Assembly (NCBI GenBank): GCA_021769295.1
Contig: JAETTD010000006.1
Coordinates: 101,119-165,118, forward strand
From: Bacillota bacterium
GTDB taxonomy: Bacteria > Bacillota > Clostridia > Peptostreptococcales > Anaerovoracaceae
DNA: 64,000 bases
Direction of reading: 5' to 3'
The notes under the pieces were generated by a model that ran no database searches, was not told the DNA's origin, and worked only from the letters and a program-made list of their open reading frames with translations. The position numbers and the translations under genes are program-made. Position 1 is the stretch's first letter. Each line of letters begins with the position of its first letter. Of the stretch, positions 41,835 to 51,176 are shown in pieces.

Positions 41835-42311
41835 ATGGAACTTACTCATTTCGATAAAAGCGGCAAAGCTGTAATGGTAGATATTACGGACAAAGAAGAA
41901 ACGAAGCGCATAGCCGTAGCCAAAGGAAAAATAAAGGTCAATGATGAGGTTTATGATGCTATTCAAAAAGGTACATCGGCAAAAGGCGATGTACTTGCAA
42001 CTGCAACCATAGCCGGCATCATGGCTGCAAAAAAAACGTGGGAGCTGATACCCATGTGCCATATACTGAAAATAGAAAGCTGTAAGATAGATTTTGAAAG
42101 CGACGAAACAAACAAACAAATCTGCTGTACGTGCACGGTAAAGACCACAGGAAAAACAGGAGCCGAAATGGAGGCGCTGACGGGAGTAAGCACGGCGCTT
42201 CTGACCGTATACGACATGTGTAAGGCTCTCGATAAAAATATGGAAATCGAGCAGATTTATCTTGCCGAAAAGGACGGCGGCAAAAGCGGCAGAATAGTGA
42301 ATGAGAGGTAA
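41835..42311 (+). CDS. moaC: cyclic pyranopterin monophosphate synthase MoaC
   Basis: A 158-residue enzyme of molybdenum cofactor synthesis. Conserved parts are visible: VMVDITDKEETKR, KGDVLATATIAGIMAAKKT, LIPMCHILKI and GKTGAEMEALTGVSTALLTVYDMCKALDK with the catalytic Lys region near KDGGKSG. First gene of a moaC-mog pair. Confidence 0.93.
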   Translation: MELTHFDKSGKAVMVDITDKEETKRIAVAKGKIKVNDEVYDAIQKGTSAKGDVLATATIAGIMAAKKTWELIPMCHILKIESCKIDFESDETNKQICCTCTVKTTGKTGAEMEALTGVSTALLTVYDMCKALDKNMEIEQIYLAEKDGGKSGRIVNER

Positions 42312-42314
42312 AAG

Positions 42315-42824
42315 GTGGATAATTTATTTAAAGCGGCAGTAATCACCTTGAGCGACAAGGGAGCCGCAGGTAAACGTGCAGATGAAAGCGGCCCGCTGAT
42401 TAAAAAGATGCTTGAAGACTGTAACCTCTGCACCGTAGAAGAGATGATGATAATACCGGACGAACCGGAGCAGCTGAAAGGCAATCTGATAAGAATGAGC
42501 GACGGGTCAGGATACGACCTCATACTTACCACGGGAGGTACAGGCTTGTCTCCGAGAGATTTCACCCCGGAAGCCACCCTCGAGGTGGCCGATAAAAACG
42601 TACCCGGCATAGCTGAGTACATGAGATTCCGTTCCTTTGAGATAACCGACAAAGCCATGCTCTCAAGAGGGGTTTCGGTAATGAGAAAAAATACCCTCAT
42701 AATCAACCTGCCCGGAAGTCCCAAGGCCGTACAGGAAAATCTGGGATTTATACTGCCCGCTTTGAGGCACGGACTCGAAATCATGACGGGCAGGGCGTCG
42801 GAATGCGGCCATTCGGCAAAATGA
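42315..42824 (+). CDS. molybdenum cofactor synthesis protein, MogA/MoaB family
   Basis: A 169-residue molybdopterin-binding fold protein: AAVITLSDKGAAGKRADESGP at the start, LILTTGGTGLSPRDFTPEAT and INLPGSPKAVQENL. MogA adenylates molybdopterin before metal insertion; MoaB is the close homologue, and the two cannot be told apart here. GTG start 3 bp after moaC. Convergent with the HisK gene, 3 bp between stops. Confidence 0.9.
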   Translation: MDNLFKAAVITLSDKGAAGKRADESGPLIKKMLEDCNLCTVEEMMIIPDEPEQLKGNLIRMSDGSGYDLILTTGGTGLSPRDFTPEATLEVADKNVPGIAEYMRFRSFEITDKAMLSRGVSVMRKNTLIINLPGSPKAVQENLGFILPALRHGLEIMTGRASECGHSAK

Positions 42825-42827
42825 GCG

Positions 42828-43649
42828 CTAAAGGGAGGTTTCAAAGAAACGTCCCGTTGAATCGATTGACATTAAACTTTCAAATCCGCAGGATTTAGCC
42901 AGTGATATGGCATCGTTGAAAGCAAAGTCAAGGGTACCGCAGGCGTGAGAATCCGAAGATATTATGATTTTCCCTCCGCCGAGGCGTATTTTGCGAAGTA
43001 TATCCTCCGAAGGATAGGGGACGGTTCTGTAGCCTTTGGACATGGCGCCGGTATTTATCTCAAAGATTGCGCCCGTAGGCAAAAGGCGGGCGAGAGCCTT
43101 GTCAACCGCAGACACATAACGAGGGTGACTTTCGTCGAACATCGGAAATTTTTCGTTGAACTTGGTGAGCAGGTCAAAATGCCCTATTATATTGCATTTG
43201 GTCTGCTCATATACGTGAGACACCCTCTCAAAATAGTCCTCTGCAAAGGCAAGAGAGTCTCCGCCGTAAAATTCTTCTATATCTTTCAGCATACTTTCAG
43301 CGTCATAATCCACATAAAAATATCTGTCAAATTCCTCTTTATAAAAAGCATGAACAGAGCCTATCACATAATCGTATTGAGTCGTGGGCTGATTTGAGTA
43401 GTAATCCTGCTCAATTCCGCATAGAATGTCTATCTGCGATTTGTACTTTTCTGCAAGCCGTGAGATTTCATTTTGGTATTTGACCGTGTCATCAAGGCTC
43501 ATGCAGTAACTTTCGTCAAAAGGGGTGTAGCTGTGTCCCGAAAAGCCGATAAGGTCAAACCCCGATTCTATAGCGGAGATTACCATTTCTTCGGCGGTAT
43601 TCTTGCCGTCGCAGAAAGTTGTATGGGTGTGAAGGTTGAATTTTTTCAT
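42828..43649 (-). CDS. histidinol-phosphatase, PHP family
   Basis: A 273-residue PHP enzyme (HisK/HisJ type), probable activity L-histidinol phosphate to L-histidinol. Metal ligands: NLHTHTTFCDG at residues 4-14, GFSGHSYTPFDES, GIEQDYYSN, GHFDLLTKFNE and SSDSHACGTLDFAF. No other his genes lie nearby. Divergent from the MOSC gene. Confidence 0.85.
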   Translation of the reverse strand: MKKFNLHTHTTFCDGKNTAEEMVISAIESGFDLIGFSGHSYTPFDESYCMSLDDTVKYQNEISRLAEKYKSQIDILCGIEQDYYSNQPTTQYDYVIGSVHAFYKEEFDRYFYVDYDAESMLKDIEEFYGGDSLAFAEDYFERVSHVYEQTKCNIIGHFDLLTKFNEKFPMFDESHPRYVSAVDKALARLLPTGAIFEINTGAMSKGYRTVPYPSEDILRKIRLGGGKIIISSDSHACGTLDFAFNDAISLAKSCGFESLMSIDSTGRFFETSL

Positions 43650-43697
43650 TGTGTTTACCTCATATATTTATTATAATTTATTTCGGGAGATGATAAA

Positions 43698-44138
43698 ATG
43701 GGCGTTATAAAAGCAGTATGTATAAGCGAAAAAAAAGGAACGGCAAAGGTAAATGTGGGCAGCGGTCTGCTTATTGAGGATTTCGGCATCCAAGGCGACG
43801 CCCATGCCGGCTCAGGTCACAGACAGGTAAGCATCTTGTCCTACGAAAAAATCCGGGACTTTAAAGCCGAAGGCGCCCCGGTCGAAGACGGAAGCTTCGG
43901 CGAAAACTTAATCGCAGCGGATATAGATTTGAGCGAACTTTCCGTAGGCACCCGCCTTAAATGCGGCGAGGCGCTGCTTGAAGTGAGTCAGATTGGCAAG
44001 GAATGCCACAGCAGCTGCGCCATAGGCAAGACCATGGGCAGATGCATAATGCCCACCGAAGGCATTTTTGCCAAGGTGATAAAAGGCGGAAGGGTCAAAT
44101 CCGGAGACTATATCGGTTTGCTGCCAATAACATTGTAA
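43698..44138 (+). CDS. MOSC-domain protein
   Basis: A 146-residue stand-alone MOSC domain: FGIQGDAHAGSGHRQVSIL near residue 30, DGSFGENL and the conserved Cys in GKECHSSCAIGKTMG. These proteins bind or deliver sulfur to molybdenum centres. Its place beside moaC and mog fits molybdenum cofactor handling. Confidence 0.9.
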   Translation: MGVIKAVCISEKKGTAKVNVGSGLLIEDFGIQGDAHAGSGHRQVSILSYEKIRDFKAEGAPVEDGSFGENLIAADIDLSELSVGTRLKCGEALLEVSQIGKECHSSCAIGKTMGRCIMPTEGIFAKVIKGGRVKSGDYIGLLPITL

Positions 44139-44191
44139 CTTACCTTTCTTTTTTCTTCAACTTGTTTAACATATTTATAAGTAATGAATTA

Positions 44192-44227
44192 AAAACCCCC
44201 TTCATATCATTAAAAAAAGGGGGTTTT
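44192..44227 (+). terminator. terminator-like hairpin overlapping the yqfC ribosome site
   Basis: AAAACCCCCTT and AAGGGGGTTTT form a perfect 11-bp stem (loop 14 nt), followed by GTTTTG, so it reads as the end of the MOSC transcript. Its 3' arm AAGGGGG (44217-44223) is also the only Shine-Dalgarno sequence for the TTG start of yqfC at 44231. Read-through transcripts would have the ribosome site hidden. Confidence 0.75.
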
Positions 44228-44230
44228 GTT

Positions 44231-44503
44231 TTGAATTTGATTGAAGAAATGGCTTACGATTTGGATTTTAAGGAGCCCAAAATCATCGTAAGCGAAAAGC
44301 TGTGCGTCATAGAAAACGTAGACGCCATAGTTATGATAGGCGAAAATTCCCTGACTGTGGAAACAGGCAAAAAATATGTCACTGTTAAGGGCAGTGGCTT
44401 TGTCATAAAAGAAATCTTCGAAGGGAGGCTTCTGATTGAAGGGACAATACAGGGAATTGAATTTTTCCGCACACAGAGTGCAGATAAAAATAGAAGGATT
44501 TAG
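44231..44503 (+). CDS. yqfC: YqfC-like sporulation protein
   Basis: A 90-residue protein with the YqfC/YabP pattern: short strands around KIIVSEKLCVIENVDAIV and SLTVETGKKYVTVKGSGFVI. In Bacillus and clostridial relatives yqfC and yqfD are sigma-E-controlled sporulation genes. TTG start 7 bp after AAGGGGG. The last 68 bp overlap the start of yqfD in another frame, as expected for this pair. Confidence 0.8.
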   Translation: MNLIEEMAYDLDFKEPKIIVSEKLCVIENVDAIVMIGENSLTVETGKKYVTVKGSGFVIKEIFEGRLLIEGTIQGIEFFRTQSADKNRRI

Positions 44504-45533
44504 GATAGACAGACTTTTGGACAAAGCCATGAAATGCGGCCTTGATTTGCGCTCAATTAAGATGATTTCCGAGATAGAAGTTCTGTGCTGGGTTACGCCC
44601 GATGATTTGAAAAAGCTGAAAAAAGCAGCCGGAGCTTTGTACAAGATTACGGAAATAAGCCACTATGGGGTCGAATACAGGATAAAAAAGTTTTTAAAAG
44701 CTCCAATAAAAATAATAGGAGTGATTTTGGTTTTAGCCCTTGTAATAAGCCAGTCTTTTTTTGTTAAAACTATTGAAGTGAACGGATATAAGGGAATCCC
44801 GGAGACGGAACTGAGGCAGTGTCTGGCAGAATCGGGAATCAGGGAAGGAACTTATATACCCAAAATAGACTGGGCGGAGGCCGAGTCTCACATTTATGAC
44901 GTGTTTCCTCAGATAACATGGGTGCAGCTTGTTTACGAAGGAAGAAAGATTTTTCTGAACATATCGGAAAGCGGTAACAATCTGTCAACGGAGGAATTGT
45001 TACCAAGCAGCGCATCCAAGGACAGGAGCTACAGCAATATAGTGGCAAACCGGTCGGGATACATTGAAACCATAAGCGCATACAGAGGTATGATACTGGC
45101 TGAAAAAGGGGACTATGTGGAAAAAGGACAGGTGCTGATTTCGGGGTATGTGCCTATACAGGCCACGGTGTTTGAAGAAGGCTGGCCCACAGAGTATTTT
45201 GTAAAATCCAAAGGAGAAATATGGGCAAGAGTTCCTTATCGGCTGACCTTTAACCAAGAGCGATATGTAAAAGGGTCAGGGACAAAGGAAAACATAGTTG
45301 AAAACAAGCACGAAAAAAGCGAAAAGCAGATAAAAGAAAAGGTAAATCAGCAGATACGACAGTGGGCAAAGGAAAAGTTGCCCGAAAATGCCCAAATTTT
45401 AAATAAAGATTTGAATTTTTCCTATAAAGAAAATATAATAGAAGTGAGCGTAACTCTCGAAGTACGCCTACAAATAGGAGAAGAACAGGAGATTTTAATT
45501 GGACAGGAAAATTCAGATAGTTCAGGAGATTGA
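44436..45533 (+). CDS. yqfD: sporulation protein YqfD
   Basis: A 365-residue protein with one membrane segment near residues 92-110 and an extracytoplasmic part containing KTIEVNGYKGIPETELRQCL (POTRA-like) and, later, a GDYVEKGQVLISG lipoyl-like strand pair as in periplasmic adaptors. Required for sporulation in B. subtilis as a membrane protein of the mother cell. Starts at TTG 44436 after GGGAGG. It overlaps phoH by 35 bp. Confidence 0.85.
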   Translation: MKGQYRELNFSAHRVQIKIEGFRIDRLLDKAMKCGLDLRSIKMISEIEVLCWVTPDDLKKLKKAAGALYKITEISHYGVEYRIKKFLKAPIKIIGVILVLALVISQSFFVKTIEVNGYKGIPETELRQCLAESGIREGTYIPKIDWAEAESHIYDVFPQITWVQLVYEGRKIFLNISESGNNLSTEELLPSSASKDRSYSNIVANRSGYIETISAYRGMILAEKGDYVEKGQVLISGYVPIQATVFEEGWPTEYFVKSKGEIWARVPYRLTFNQERYVKGSGTKENIVENKHEKSEKQIKEKVNQQIRQWAKEKLPENAQILNKDLNFSYKENIIEVSVTLEVRLQIGEEQEILIGQENSDSSGD

Positions 45534-46479
45534 CAGAATTGAACTTTTCGGGAATTTAGACGTTAATCTCGATTTGATAAAAGATGCCACGGGAGTGGAT
45601 ATATTTCAGCGGGATAACGAGCTTATTTTTAAAGCAGATGAAAGCAAGACCGAGGAGGAGCAAAATGCAGCCCTGACTCTGGCTCAGAGCATCATAGAAG
45701 AATTTATGAGCATATTGACTTCCGGAGAACTGCTGAGCAAGCAGAAGGCTTCATATGTGATAGAACTTAAGAAAGCAGGGCTTTCCTACAAGGAGAGCGA
45801 CATAGCCAAAGACGTAATATGCTTTACCCATAAGGGAAAGCCGCTCAAGCCCAAGACGCTGGGGCAGAAAAATTATGTGCAGAGCATACGCAAAAACGAC
45901 ATAGTCTTCGGCATAGGACCTGCCGGCACGGGAAAAACGTACATTGCGGTGGCAATGGCGGTAAATGCGTTTAAAAACAAAGAGGTACAGAAGATTATTC
46001 TTGCAAGGCCCGCAGTTGAGGCGGGAGAGCGGCTGGGATTTTTGCCGGGAGACTTGCAGGACAAGGTTGACCCATACCTGCGCCCGCTTTACGACGCCCT
46101 GTACGATGTCCTCGGCAGAGATGCGGCCCTTCGGCTAAAAGAAAAGGAGGCCATAGAGGTAGTTCCCCTTGCTTACATGCGAGGCAGAACCCTTGACAAC
46201 TCTTTTATAATTCTCGACGAGGCGCAAAACACCACGAGAGAGCAGATGAAGATGTTTCTCACAAGAATGGGCTTCGGCTCAAAAGTGGTGGTGACGGGCG
46301 ACGTTACGCAAATTGACCTTCCCGCAGGAAAAAAGTCAGGACTTGTGGAGGCTTCAAGAGTGCTTAAAAACGTAGAAGGTATAGAATTCTGCTATCTCAA
46401 AGATGCCGACGTGGTAAGACACGAACTCGTTAAGCGCATAATAAATGCGTATGACAGGTACTATAAAAACAGTATATGA
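45499..46479 (+). CDS. PhoH-family ATPase
   Basis: A 326-residue PhoH/PhoL protein with an N-terminal KH-like region (residues 1-110) and the P-loop domain: Walker A GPAGTGKTY, RPAVEAGERLGFLPGDL, Walker B FIILDEAQNTT and VVTGDVTQIDLP. It is linked to RNA processing with YbeY, encoded next. TTG start after AGGAG. Confidence 0.93.
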   Translation: MDRKIQIVQEIDRIELFGNLDVNLDLIKDATGVDIFQRDNELIFKADESKTEEEQNAALTLAQSIIEEFMSILTSGELLSKQKASYVIELKKAGLSYKESDIAKDVICFTHKGKPLKPKTLGQKNYVQSIRKNDIVFGIGPAGTGKTYIAVAMAVNAFKNKEVQKIILARPAVEAGERLGFLPGDLQDKVDPYLRPLYDALYDVLGRDAALRLKEKEAIEVVPLAYMRGRTLDNSFIILDEAQNTTREQMKMFLTRMGFGSKVVVTGDVTQIDLPAGKKSGLVEASRVLKNVEGIEFCYLKDADVVRHELVKRIINAYDRYYKNSI

Positions 46480-46515
46480 TAAACAAAACCAAGAACAGTT
46501 AATACAGGAGATTTG

Positions 46516-46968
46516 ATGAACATATATCTGGAAGAAGGACAGGCCTTGGACGAGGCGCTGCAAAGCAAGATAGAAGAAGCGGCAAAGTGGCTGCTTAAAA
46601 AAGAAAATGTGGATGACGAAAGGGCAGAAGTGAGTCTGACCCTTGTATCTGCCGAAGAAATAAAGGAACTTAACAGAGAATACAGAAGCGTGGATAAGGT
46701 GACAGACGTGTTGTCATTTCCGCAGTTTGAAAGCAAGGATGAGATGCCGCCGCAAGGCGAAATCTGCCTGGGCGACGTGGTCATATGCGAAGATAAGGTA
46801 AAAGAGCAGGCCGAAGCATATAACCATTCCTTCGAGAGAGAATTTGTATATCTCTTTGTACACAGCCTGCTTCATCTGCTCGGTTATGACCATATGGAAG
46901 AAGATGAAAAAGCTGTCATGAGAGAAAAAGAAGAAGAAGTCATGGAACAGATAGATTTGAGGAGGTAA
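46516..46968 (+). CDS. ybeY: endoribonuclease YbeY
   Basis: A 150-residue metalloprotein with the zinc site HSLLHLLGYDHM (HxxxHxxGxxH) near residue 120, needed for 16S rRNA 3'-end maturation and ribosome quality control. ATG 46516 follows AGGAGATTTG. The charged C-terminal tail REKEEEVMEQ is usual. Confidence 0.93.
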   Translation: MNIYLEEGQALDEALQSKIEEAAKWLLKKENVDDERAEVSLTLVSAEEIKELNREYRSVDKVTDVLSFPQFESKDEMPPQGEICLGDVVICEDKVKEQAEAYNHSFEREFVYLFVHSLLHLLGYDHMEEDEKAVMREKEEEVMEQIDLRR

Positions 46969-46972
46969 GAAT

Positions 46973-47353
46973 ATGGAATACAGAGAGCTTTACAAGAAAG
47001 CCGAAGAAATGCTGGATAGGTCATATGCGCCTTTTTCCAATTTCAGGGTCGGAGCCGCTTTGCTTGCAAAGAACGGTCAGGTATTTACGGGGGTAAATGT
47101 AGAAAACTCCTCCCTCGGGGGAACCATATGCGCAGAAAGAACCGCTATGGTAAAGGCAATTTCAGAAGGAGTGAGAGAGTTTGAAGCAATAGCCATAGCC
47201 TCCAGCGGCGGCGAAGCCTGGCCATGCGGAATTTGCAGGCAGTTCATGAAAGAATTCTGCGACGATGATTTTGTCATAATAGCAGGCGTTGACATAGATT
47301 CCATAAGAACTTATACGCTGCCTGAACTATTGCCGGAGGGTTTCAGACTATGA
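46973..47353 (+). CDS. cdd: cytidine deaminase
   Basis: A 126-residue tetrameric-type enzyme: substrate motif FRVGAALLAKNG, catalytic CAERTA (Cys, Glu) and PCGICRQ (two zinc cysteines). Deaminates cytidine and deoxycytidine in pyrimidine salvage. Lies 4 bp after ybeY and overlaps era by 4 bp. Confidence 0.95.
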   Translation: MEYRELYKKAEEMLDRSYAPFSNFRVGAALLAKNGQVFTGVNVENSSLGGTICAERTAMVKAISEGVREFEAIAIASSGGEAWPCGICRQFMKEFCDDDFVIIAGVDIDSIRTYTLPELLPEGFRL

Positions 47354-48237
47354 AAACAGGGTTTGTGGGAATAGTTGGAAGACCAAACGTCGGAAAGTCA
47401 ACCCTTATGAACGCCATGCTTGGAGAAAAGGTTGCAATTACGGCGGACAAGCCTCAGACTACAAGAAATACCATAAGAGGCATATACACTTCCATGGAGG
47501 GCGAGGGCGTCCAGATGGTGTTTATAGATACGCCAGGCATACACAAGCCTCACAGCAAGCTGGGAAGCTATATGACGGACTCGGCCGTAAATACCCTTAA
47601 AGAAGTGGATGTGGTGCTGTTCCTTTCGGACAGCGACATAGATAAGGGCCCGGGGGACAAATACATAATAAATATACTTAAAGATATTAAAACTCCCAAG
47701 ATTGCCGTCATAAACAAGATAGACAAGATGAGCCCCGAAGAGTTTAAAAAGATATACGATTCATATGAAGATATGAAAATCTTTGACGGCGTATACGGGA
47801 CTTCTGCCCTTGAAGGAAAAAACGTGGAGAATTTAATCCAAGGCATAGAAGGATATTTGGAGGAAGGCCCCATGTACTTTCCGGAAGATATGGTTACAGA
47901 CCATCCGGAAAGGTTTATAGTCAGCGAGATAATAAGAGAGAAAATACTCACTTATCTGGACGACGAGGTTCCCCACGGGGTAGCTGTGGAAATTGAAAGC
48001 TTTAAGGAAGAAAAAAATCTGACACGCATAGGTGCGGTGATTTACTGCGAGCGTAAATCCCACAAAGGGATAATAATAGGCAGGGAAGGAAAGAAACTGA
48101 AGGGTATAGGTAAAAGCGCAAGGCTTGAAATCGAAGCGCTTTTGGGATGCAAGGTCTTTCTCGAACTGTGGGTGAAAGTAAAAGAAAACTGGCGGGACTC
48201 TGATATAGCCCTGTCAAACTTCGGATATAAGGACTAA
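47350..48237 (+). CDS. era: GTPase Era
   Basis: A 295-residue GTPase for 30S assembly. G1 GRPNVGKST (residues 10-18), G2 KPQTTRNTIRG, G3 DTPG, G4 NKID, then a KH domain containing GREGKKLKGIGKSARLEIE. Start overlaps the cdd stop (ATGA). Confidence 0.96.
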   Translation: MKTGFVGIVGRPNVGKSTLMNAMLGEKVAITADKPQTTRNTIRGIYTSMEGEGVQMVFIDTPGIHKPHSKLGSYMTDSAVNTLKEVDVVLFLSDSDIDKGPGDKYIINILKDIKTPKIAVINKIDKMSPEEFKKIYDSYEDMKIFDGVYGTSALEGKNVENLIQGIEGYLEEGPMYFPEDMVTDHPERFIVSEIIREKILTYLDDEVPHGVAVEIESFKEEKNLTRIGAVIYCERKSHKGIIIGREGKKLKGIGKSARLEIEALLGCKVFLELWVKVKENWRDSDIALSNFGYKD

Positions 48238-48241
48238 ACAA

Positions 48242-49003
48242 ATGGTAACCGATACAGAAGGCATTGTGCTCAGACAAGTGAAAGCCATGGGCGGGCGCAG
48301 GATGATTTCACTCTTTTCAAAAAAATTCGGCAAGATAAGCGTGGGAACGAGCATGAACGAGGGAGGAAGAAACAAGACCGCCCTTGCCATTCGTGCGTTC
48401 AGTTACGGCAGGTATGAGCTCTTTAAAAGCAGAGATAATTACAGCCTGAACAGCGGACAAGTAATAAAGAGCTATTATGCCATAGGAGAAGACATCGACA
48501 AATACATGGCGGCATCCTATGTGCTTGAGCTTACAGACAAGGTTCTTCCCGAAGAACTGCCCCAGCCCCGCATATTCTCGCTGCTTACGGAATTTCTTGA
48601 AGCCCTTGAAAAGCGTGAAAAAAAGCATAAGACCATAGTAATGGCATATATGATAAAGCTGCTGGACATACTCGGAACAATGCCCGAGCTGTCCGCATGC
48701 GCCTGCTGCGGCAGACCGGAAGGCCAAGATCCAAAGTCCAAAATTCTCTTCAGCATAGACGAAGGCGGCATAATATGCGAGAACTGCGCCAAGGAACATG
48801 CGCAAGAAGACAAGCGACCATTGATTTATCAGATAGATATTGGTATAATAGATATATTAAGGTATTTTCAGAAAAGTCCCATGTCGGCCTTTGAAAAAAT
48901 TGCGCTCAACGATGAGCTCCAAAATACCTTGCAGGAATTGGTAAAAGAATACATATCCTATCATATGGATATAAAAGGGCTTAAAAGCGAAAGCTTTCTC
49001 TGA
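48242..49003 (+). CDS. recO: DNA repair protein RecO
   Basis: A 253-residue protein: N-terminal OB fold (TEGIVLRQVKAMGGRRMISLFSKKFGK region) and a C-terminal helical domain with a zinc site SACACCGRPE...ICENC. RecO loads RecA with RecR in recombination repair. It begins 4 bp after era in the usual order. Confidence 0.93.
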   Translation: MVTDTEGIVLRQVKAMGGRRMISLFSKKFGKISVGTSMNEGGRNKTALAIRAFSYGRYELFKSRDNYSLNSGQVIKSYYAIGEDIDKYMAASYVLELTDKVLPEELPQPRIFSLLTEFLEALEKREKKHKTIVMAYMIKLLDILGTMPELSACACCGRPEGQDPKSKILFSIDEGGIICENCAKEHAQEDKRPLIYQIDIGIIDILRYFQKSPMSAFEKIALNDELQNTLQELVKEYISYHMDIKGLKSESFL

Positions 49004-49032
49004 TTTGAAAAAGAATAAACGGAGGTATTAAA

Positions 49033-49722
49033 ATGGAAATTACTTTAGAAAAAATTGAACTGGTCAAGGACAGGACAGGAGTTTCATACAAAGAAGCTAA
49101 AGAAGCGCTTGAAGCAGCCGACGGAAGCGTCGTAGATGCTATCATAGCTATCGAAGAAACCGTGAACCTGAAATCAGGAAGCAAGGCAAGCGAATTTGCC
49201 GACGAAACCGTTGAGAAGGTCAAAGAACTGGTTAAAAAAGGTAACGTTACGAAGATTTCTGTTAAGAGAGACGGAGATACTATTGTAAACATACCTGTTA
49301 ATGTTGGTATCGTGGGAACTTTAGTGGCTCCTTGGGGCATCATAGCAGCAGCAATCGCAGCCTTTGGGTTCAAATGCAAAATTGAAGTCACCAAAGATGA
49401 CGGAAGCGTAATAGATATCAGCAAAAAAGCCGAAAACCTGGCAAACGACGTCAAAGAAAAGGGCTCTGTGGTTGTAGACGAAGTGGTTGCAAAGGGAACG
49501 GCGGTATACGAAGATGTCAAAGAAAAAGCTCCGGAAGTAGCGCGCGATATAAAGGAAAAGAGTGCCGACGCATATAACACCGTAGTAAATAAGGCGACAG
49601 ACGTGTGGAGCGGCATAAAAGAAAAGAAAGAAGACATCTGCGAAGAATGTGAAGAAGCTTTCGACGCCGCAGAAGAAAAGATAGAAGATATTATTGAAGA
49701 TGTAGAAAAGAAAGAAGAATAG
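49033..49722 (+). CDS. DUF4342-like protein with UBA-type N-terminus
   Basis: A 229-residue protein. Residues 1-45 form a UBA-like domain (IELVKDRTGVSYKEAKEALE, as in EF-Ts); residues 65-120 hold a DUF4342-type core with a hydrophobic hairpin VGIVGTLVAPWGIIAAAIAAFGF; residues 130-229 are charged, alternating Lys/Glu helices with KEKAPEVARDIKEKSADAYN-type repeats and a CEEC pair. The amphipathic tail recalls stress-type (LEA/YtxH) proteins. Function unknown. Confidence 0.75.
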   Translation: MEITLEKIELVKDRTGVSYKEAKEALEAADGSVVDAIIAIEETVNLKSGSKASEFADETVEKVKELVKKGNVTKISVKRDGDTIVNIPVNVGIVGTLVAPWGIIAAAIAAFGFKCKIEVTKDDGSVIDISKKAENLANDVKEKGSVVVDEVVAKGTAVYEDVKEKAPEVARDIKEKSADAYNTVVNKATDVWSGIKEKKEDICEECEEAFDAAEEKIEDIIEDVEKKEE

Positions 49723-49752
49723 AAGACAAAAGATAGGTAGGGTTTATCAGAA

Positions 49753-51156
49753 ATGAAAAAAGATGTGACAATGGAAAAAATAGTAGCGCTTGCTAAGAAC
49801 AGAGGATTTATTTTCCCCGGCTCTGAGATTTACGGGGGTTTGGCCAACACTTGGGATTACGGTCCTCTCGGGGTTGAGTTTAAAAATAACGTAAAAAAGG
49901 CATGGTGGAGAAAATTCGTACAGGAGTCCAAGTACAATGTGGGACTTGATGCCGCTATTTTAATGAATCCAAAGACATGGGTAGCATCGGGACACGTAGG
50001 AGGATTTTCGGACCCTTTGATTGACTGCAAGGGATGCAAGGCGAGATTCAGAGCTGATAAGCTCATAGAAGAGTATATGCACGAAAACAACATCGAGGGA
50101 GTCGTAGTTGACGGTTGGTCAAACGAAAAGCTGGAAGCGTATATCGCAGAAAACAAGATTGCCTGCCCTGAATGCGGAAAGGCAGATTTTACCGGAATCC
50201 GTCAGTTCAACCTGATGTTTAAGACTTTCCAGGGCGTAACCGAAGACTCAAAGTCGGAGATTTATCTGAGACCGGAAACAGCTCAGGGTATATTTGTAAA
50301 CTTCAGAAATGTGCAGAGAACCGCAAGGAAAAAAGTGCCTTTCGGCATAGCTCAGATAGGCAAATCTTTCAGAAACGAAATCACGCCGGGCAACTTCACC
50401 TTCAGAACAAGGGAATTTGAGCAGATGGAACTTGAATTTTTCTGCAAGCCGGGCAGCGACCTTGAGTGGTTTGCATACTGGAAGGAGTATTGCGTAAACT
50501 TCCTCAAGAGCCTTGGCATGTCCATGGAAAACATCAGAATGCGTGACCACGAGAAAGAAGAACTTTCGCATTACAGCAATGCGACTACCGATATTGAATA
50601 TCTGTTCCCGTTTGGCTGGGGTGAACTTTGGGGTATTGCAGACAGAACCGACTTCGACTTGACTCAGCATATAAACACTTCCGGACAGGATTTAAGCTAT
50701 GTTGATTCCGAAAACGGAGAAAAATACGTTCCGTATGTAATAGAACCGTCTCTGGGTGCAGACCGTGTGGCTCTGGCATTTTTGGTAGACGCATACAATG
50801 AAGAAATACTTACGGATGCAAACGGCAAAGAGGACAAGAGAGTAGTGATGAAATTCCACCCTGCTCTGGCGCCGTTTAAAGCTGCTGTGCTTCCTTTGGC
50901 TAAAAAGCTGGGAGCAGTGGCAGAGCCTATTCATGAAGAGCTTTCAAAATACTTTATGGTGGACTACGACGCATCCGGTTCCATAGGAAAGAGATACAGA
51001 AGAGAAGACGAAATCGGCACACCGTTCTGCATCTGCGTTGATTTTGACACTGAAACAGACGGATGCGTAACGGTTCGTGACAGAGATACCATGGAGCAGG
51101 TAAGAATTCCGATAGGAGAAGTACGTGCATACATTGAGGAAAGATTGTCATTTTAA
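49753..51156 (+). CDS. glyS: glycyl-tRNA synthetase (alpha2 type)
   Basis: A 467-residue class II synthetase of the single-chain dimer form. Zinc-type pairs CKGCKARF and CPECGK are in the insertion; motif 2 lies in [24 protein letters not shown] and motif 3 in [13 protein letters not shown]; the C-terminal anticodon domain ends [10 protein letters not shown]. It charges tRNA-Gly. Directly followed, 20 bp later, by the PPDK-like gene, as in many Firmicutes. Confidence 0.95.
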   Translation: MKKDVTMEKIVALAKNRGFIFPGSEIYGGLANTWDYGPLGVEFKNNVKKAWWRKFVQESKYNVGLDAAILMNPKTWVASGHVGGFSDPLIDCKGCKARFRADKLIEEYMHENNIEGVVVDGWSNEKLEAYIAENKIACPECGKADFTGIRQFNLMFKTFQGVTEDSKSEIYLRPETAQGIFVNFRNVQRTARKKVPFGIAQIGKSFRNEITPGNFTFRTREFEQMELEFFCKPGSDLEWFAYWKEYCVNFLKSLGMSMENIRMRDHEKEELSHYSNATTDIEYLFPFGWGELWGIADRTDFDLTQHINTSGQDLSYVDSENGEKYVPYVIEPSLGADRVALAFLVDAYNEEILTDANGKEDKRVVMKFHPALAPFKAAVLPLAKKLGAVAEPIHEELSKYFMVDYDASGSIGKRYRREDEIGTPFCICVDFDTETDGCVTVRDRDTMEQVRIPIGEVRAYIEERLSF

Positions 51157-51176
51157 CTGACGGAAAGGTCCGGGAT

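Noticed and set aside
42830..42870. GGGAGGTTTC/GAAACGTCCC stem as terminator between mog and the histidinol-phosphatase gene
   Set aside because: It lies inside the coding end of the minus-strand gene, has a mismatch and no T-run.
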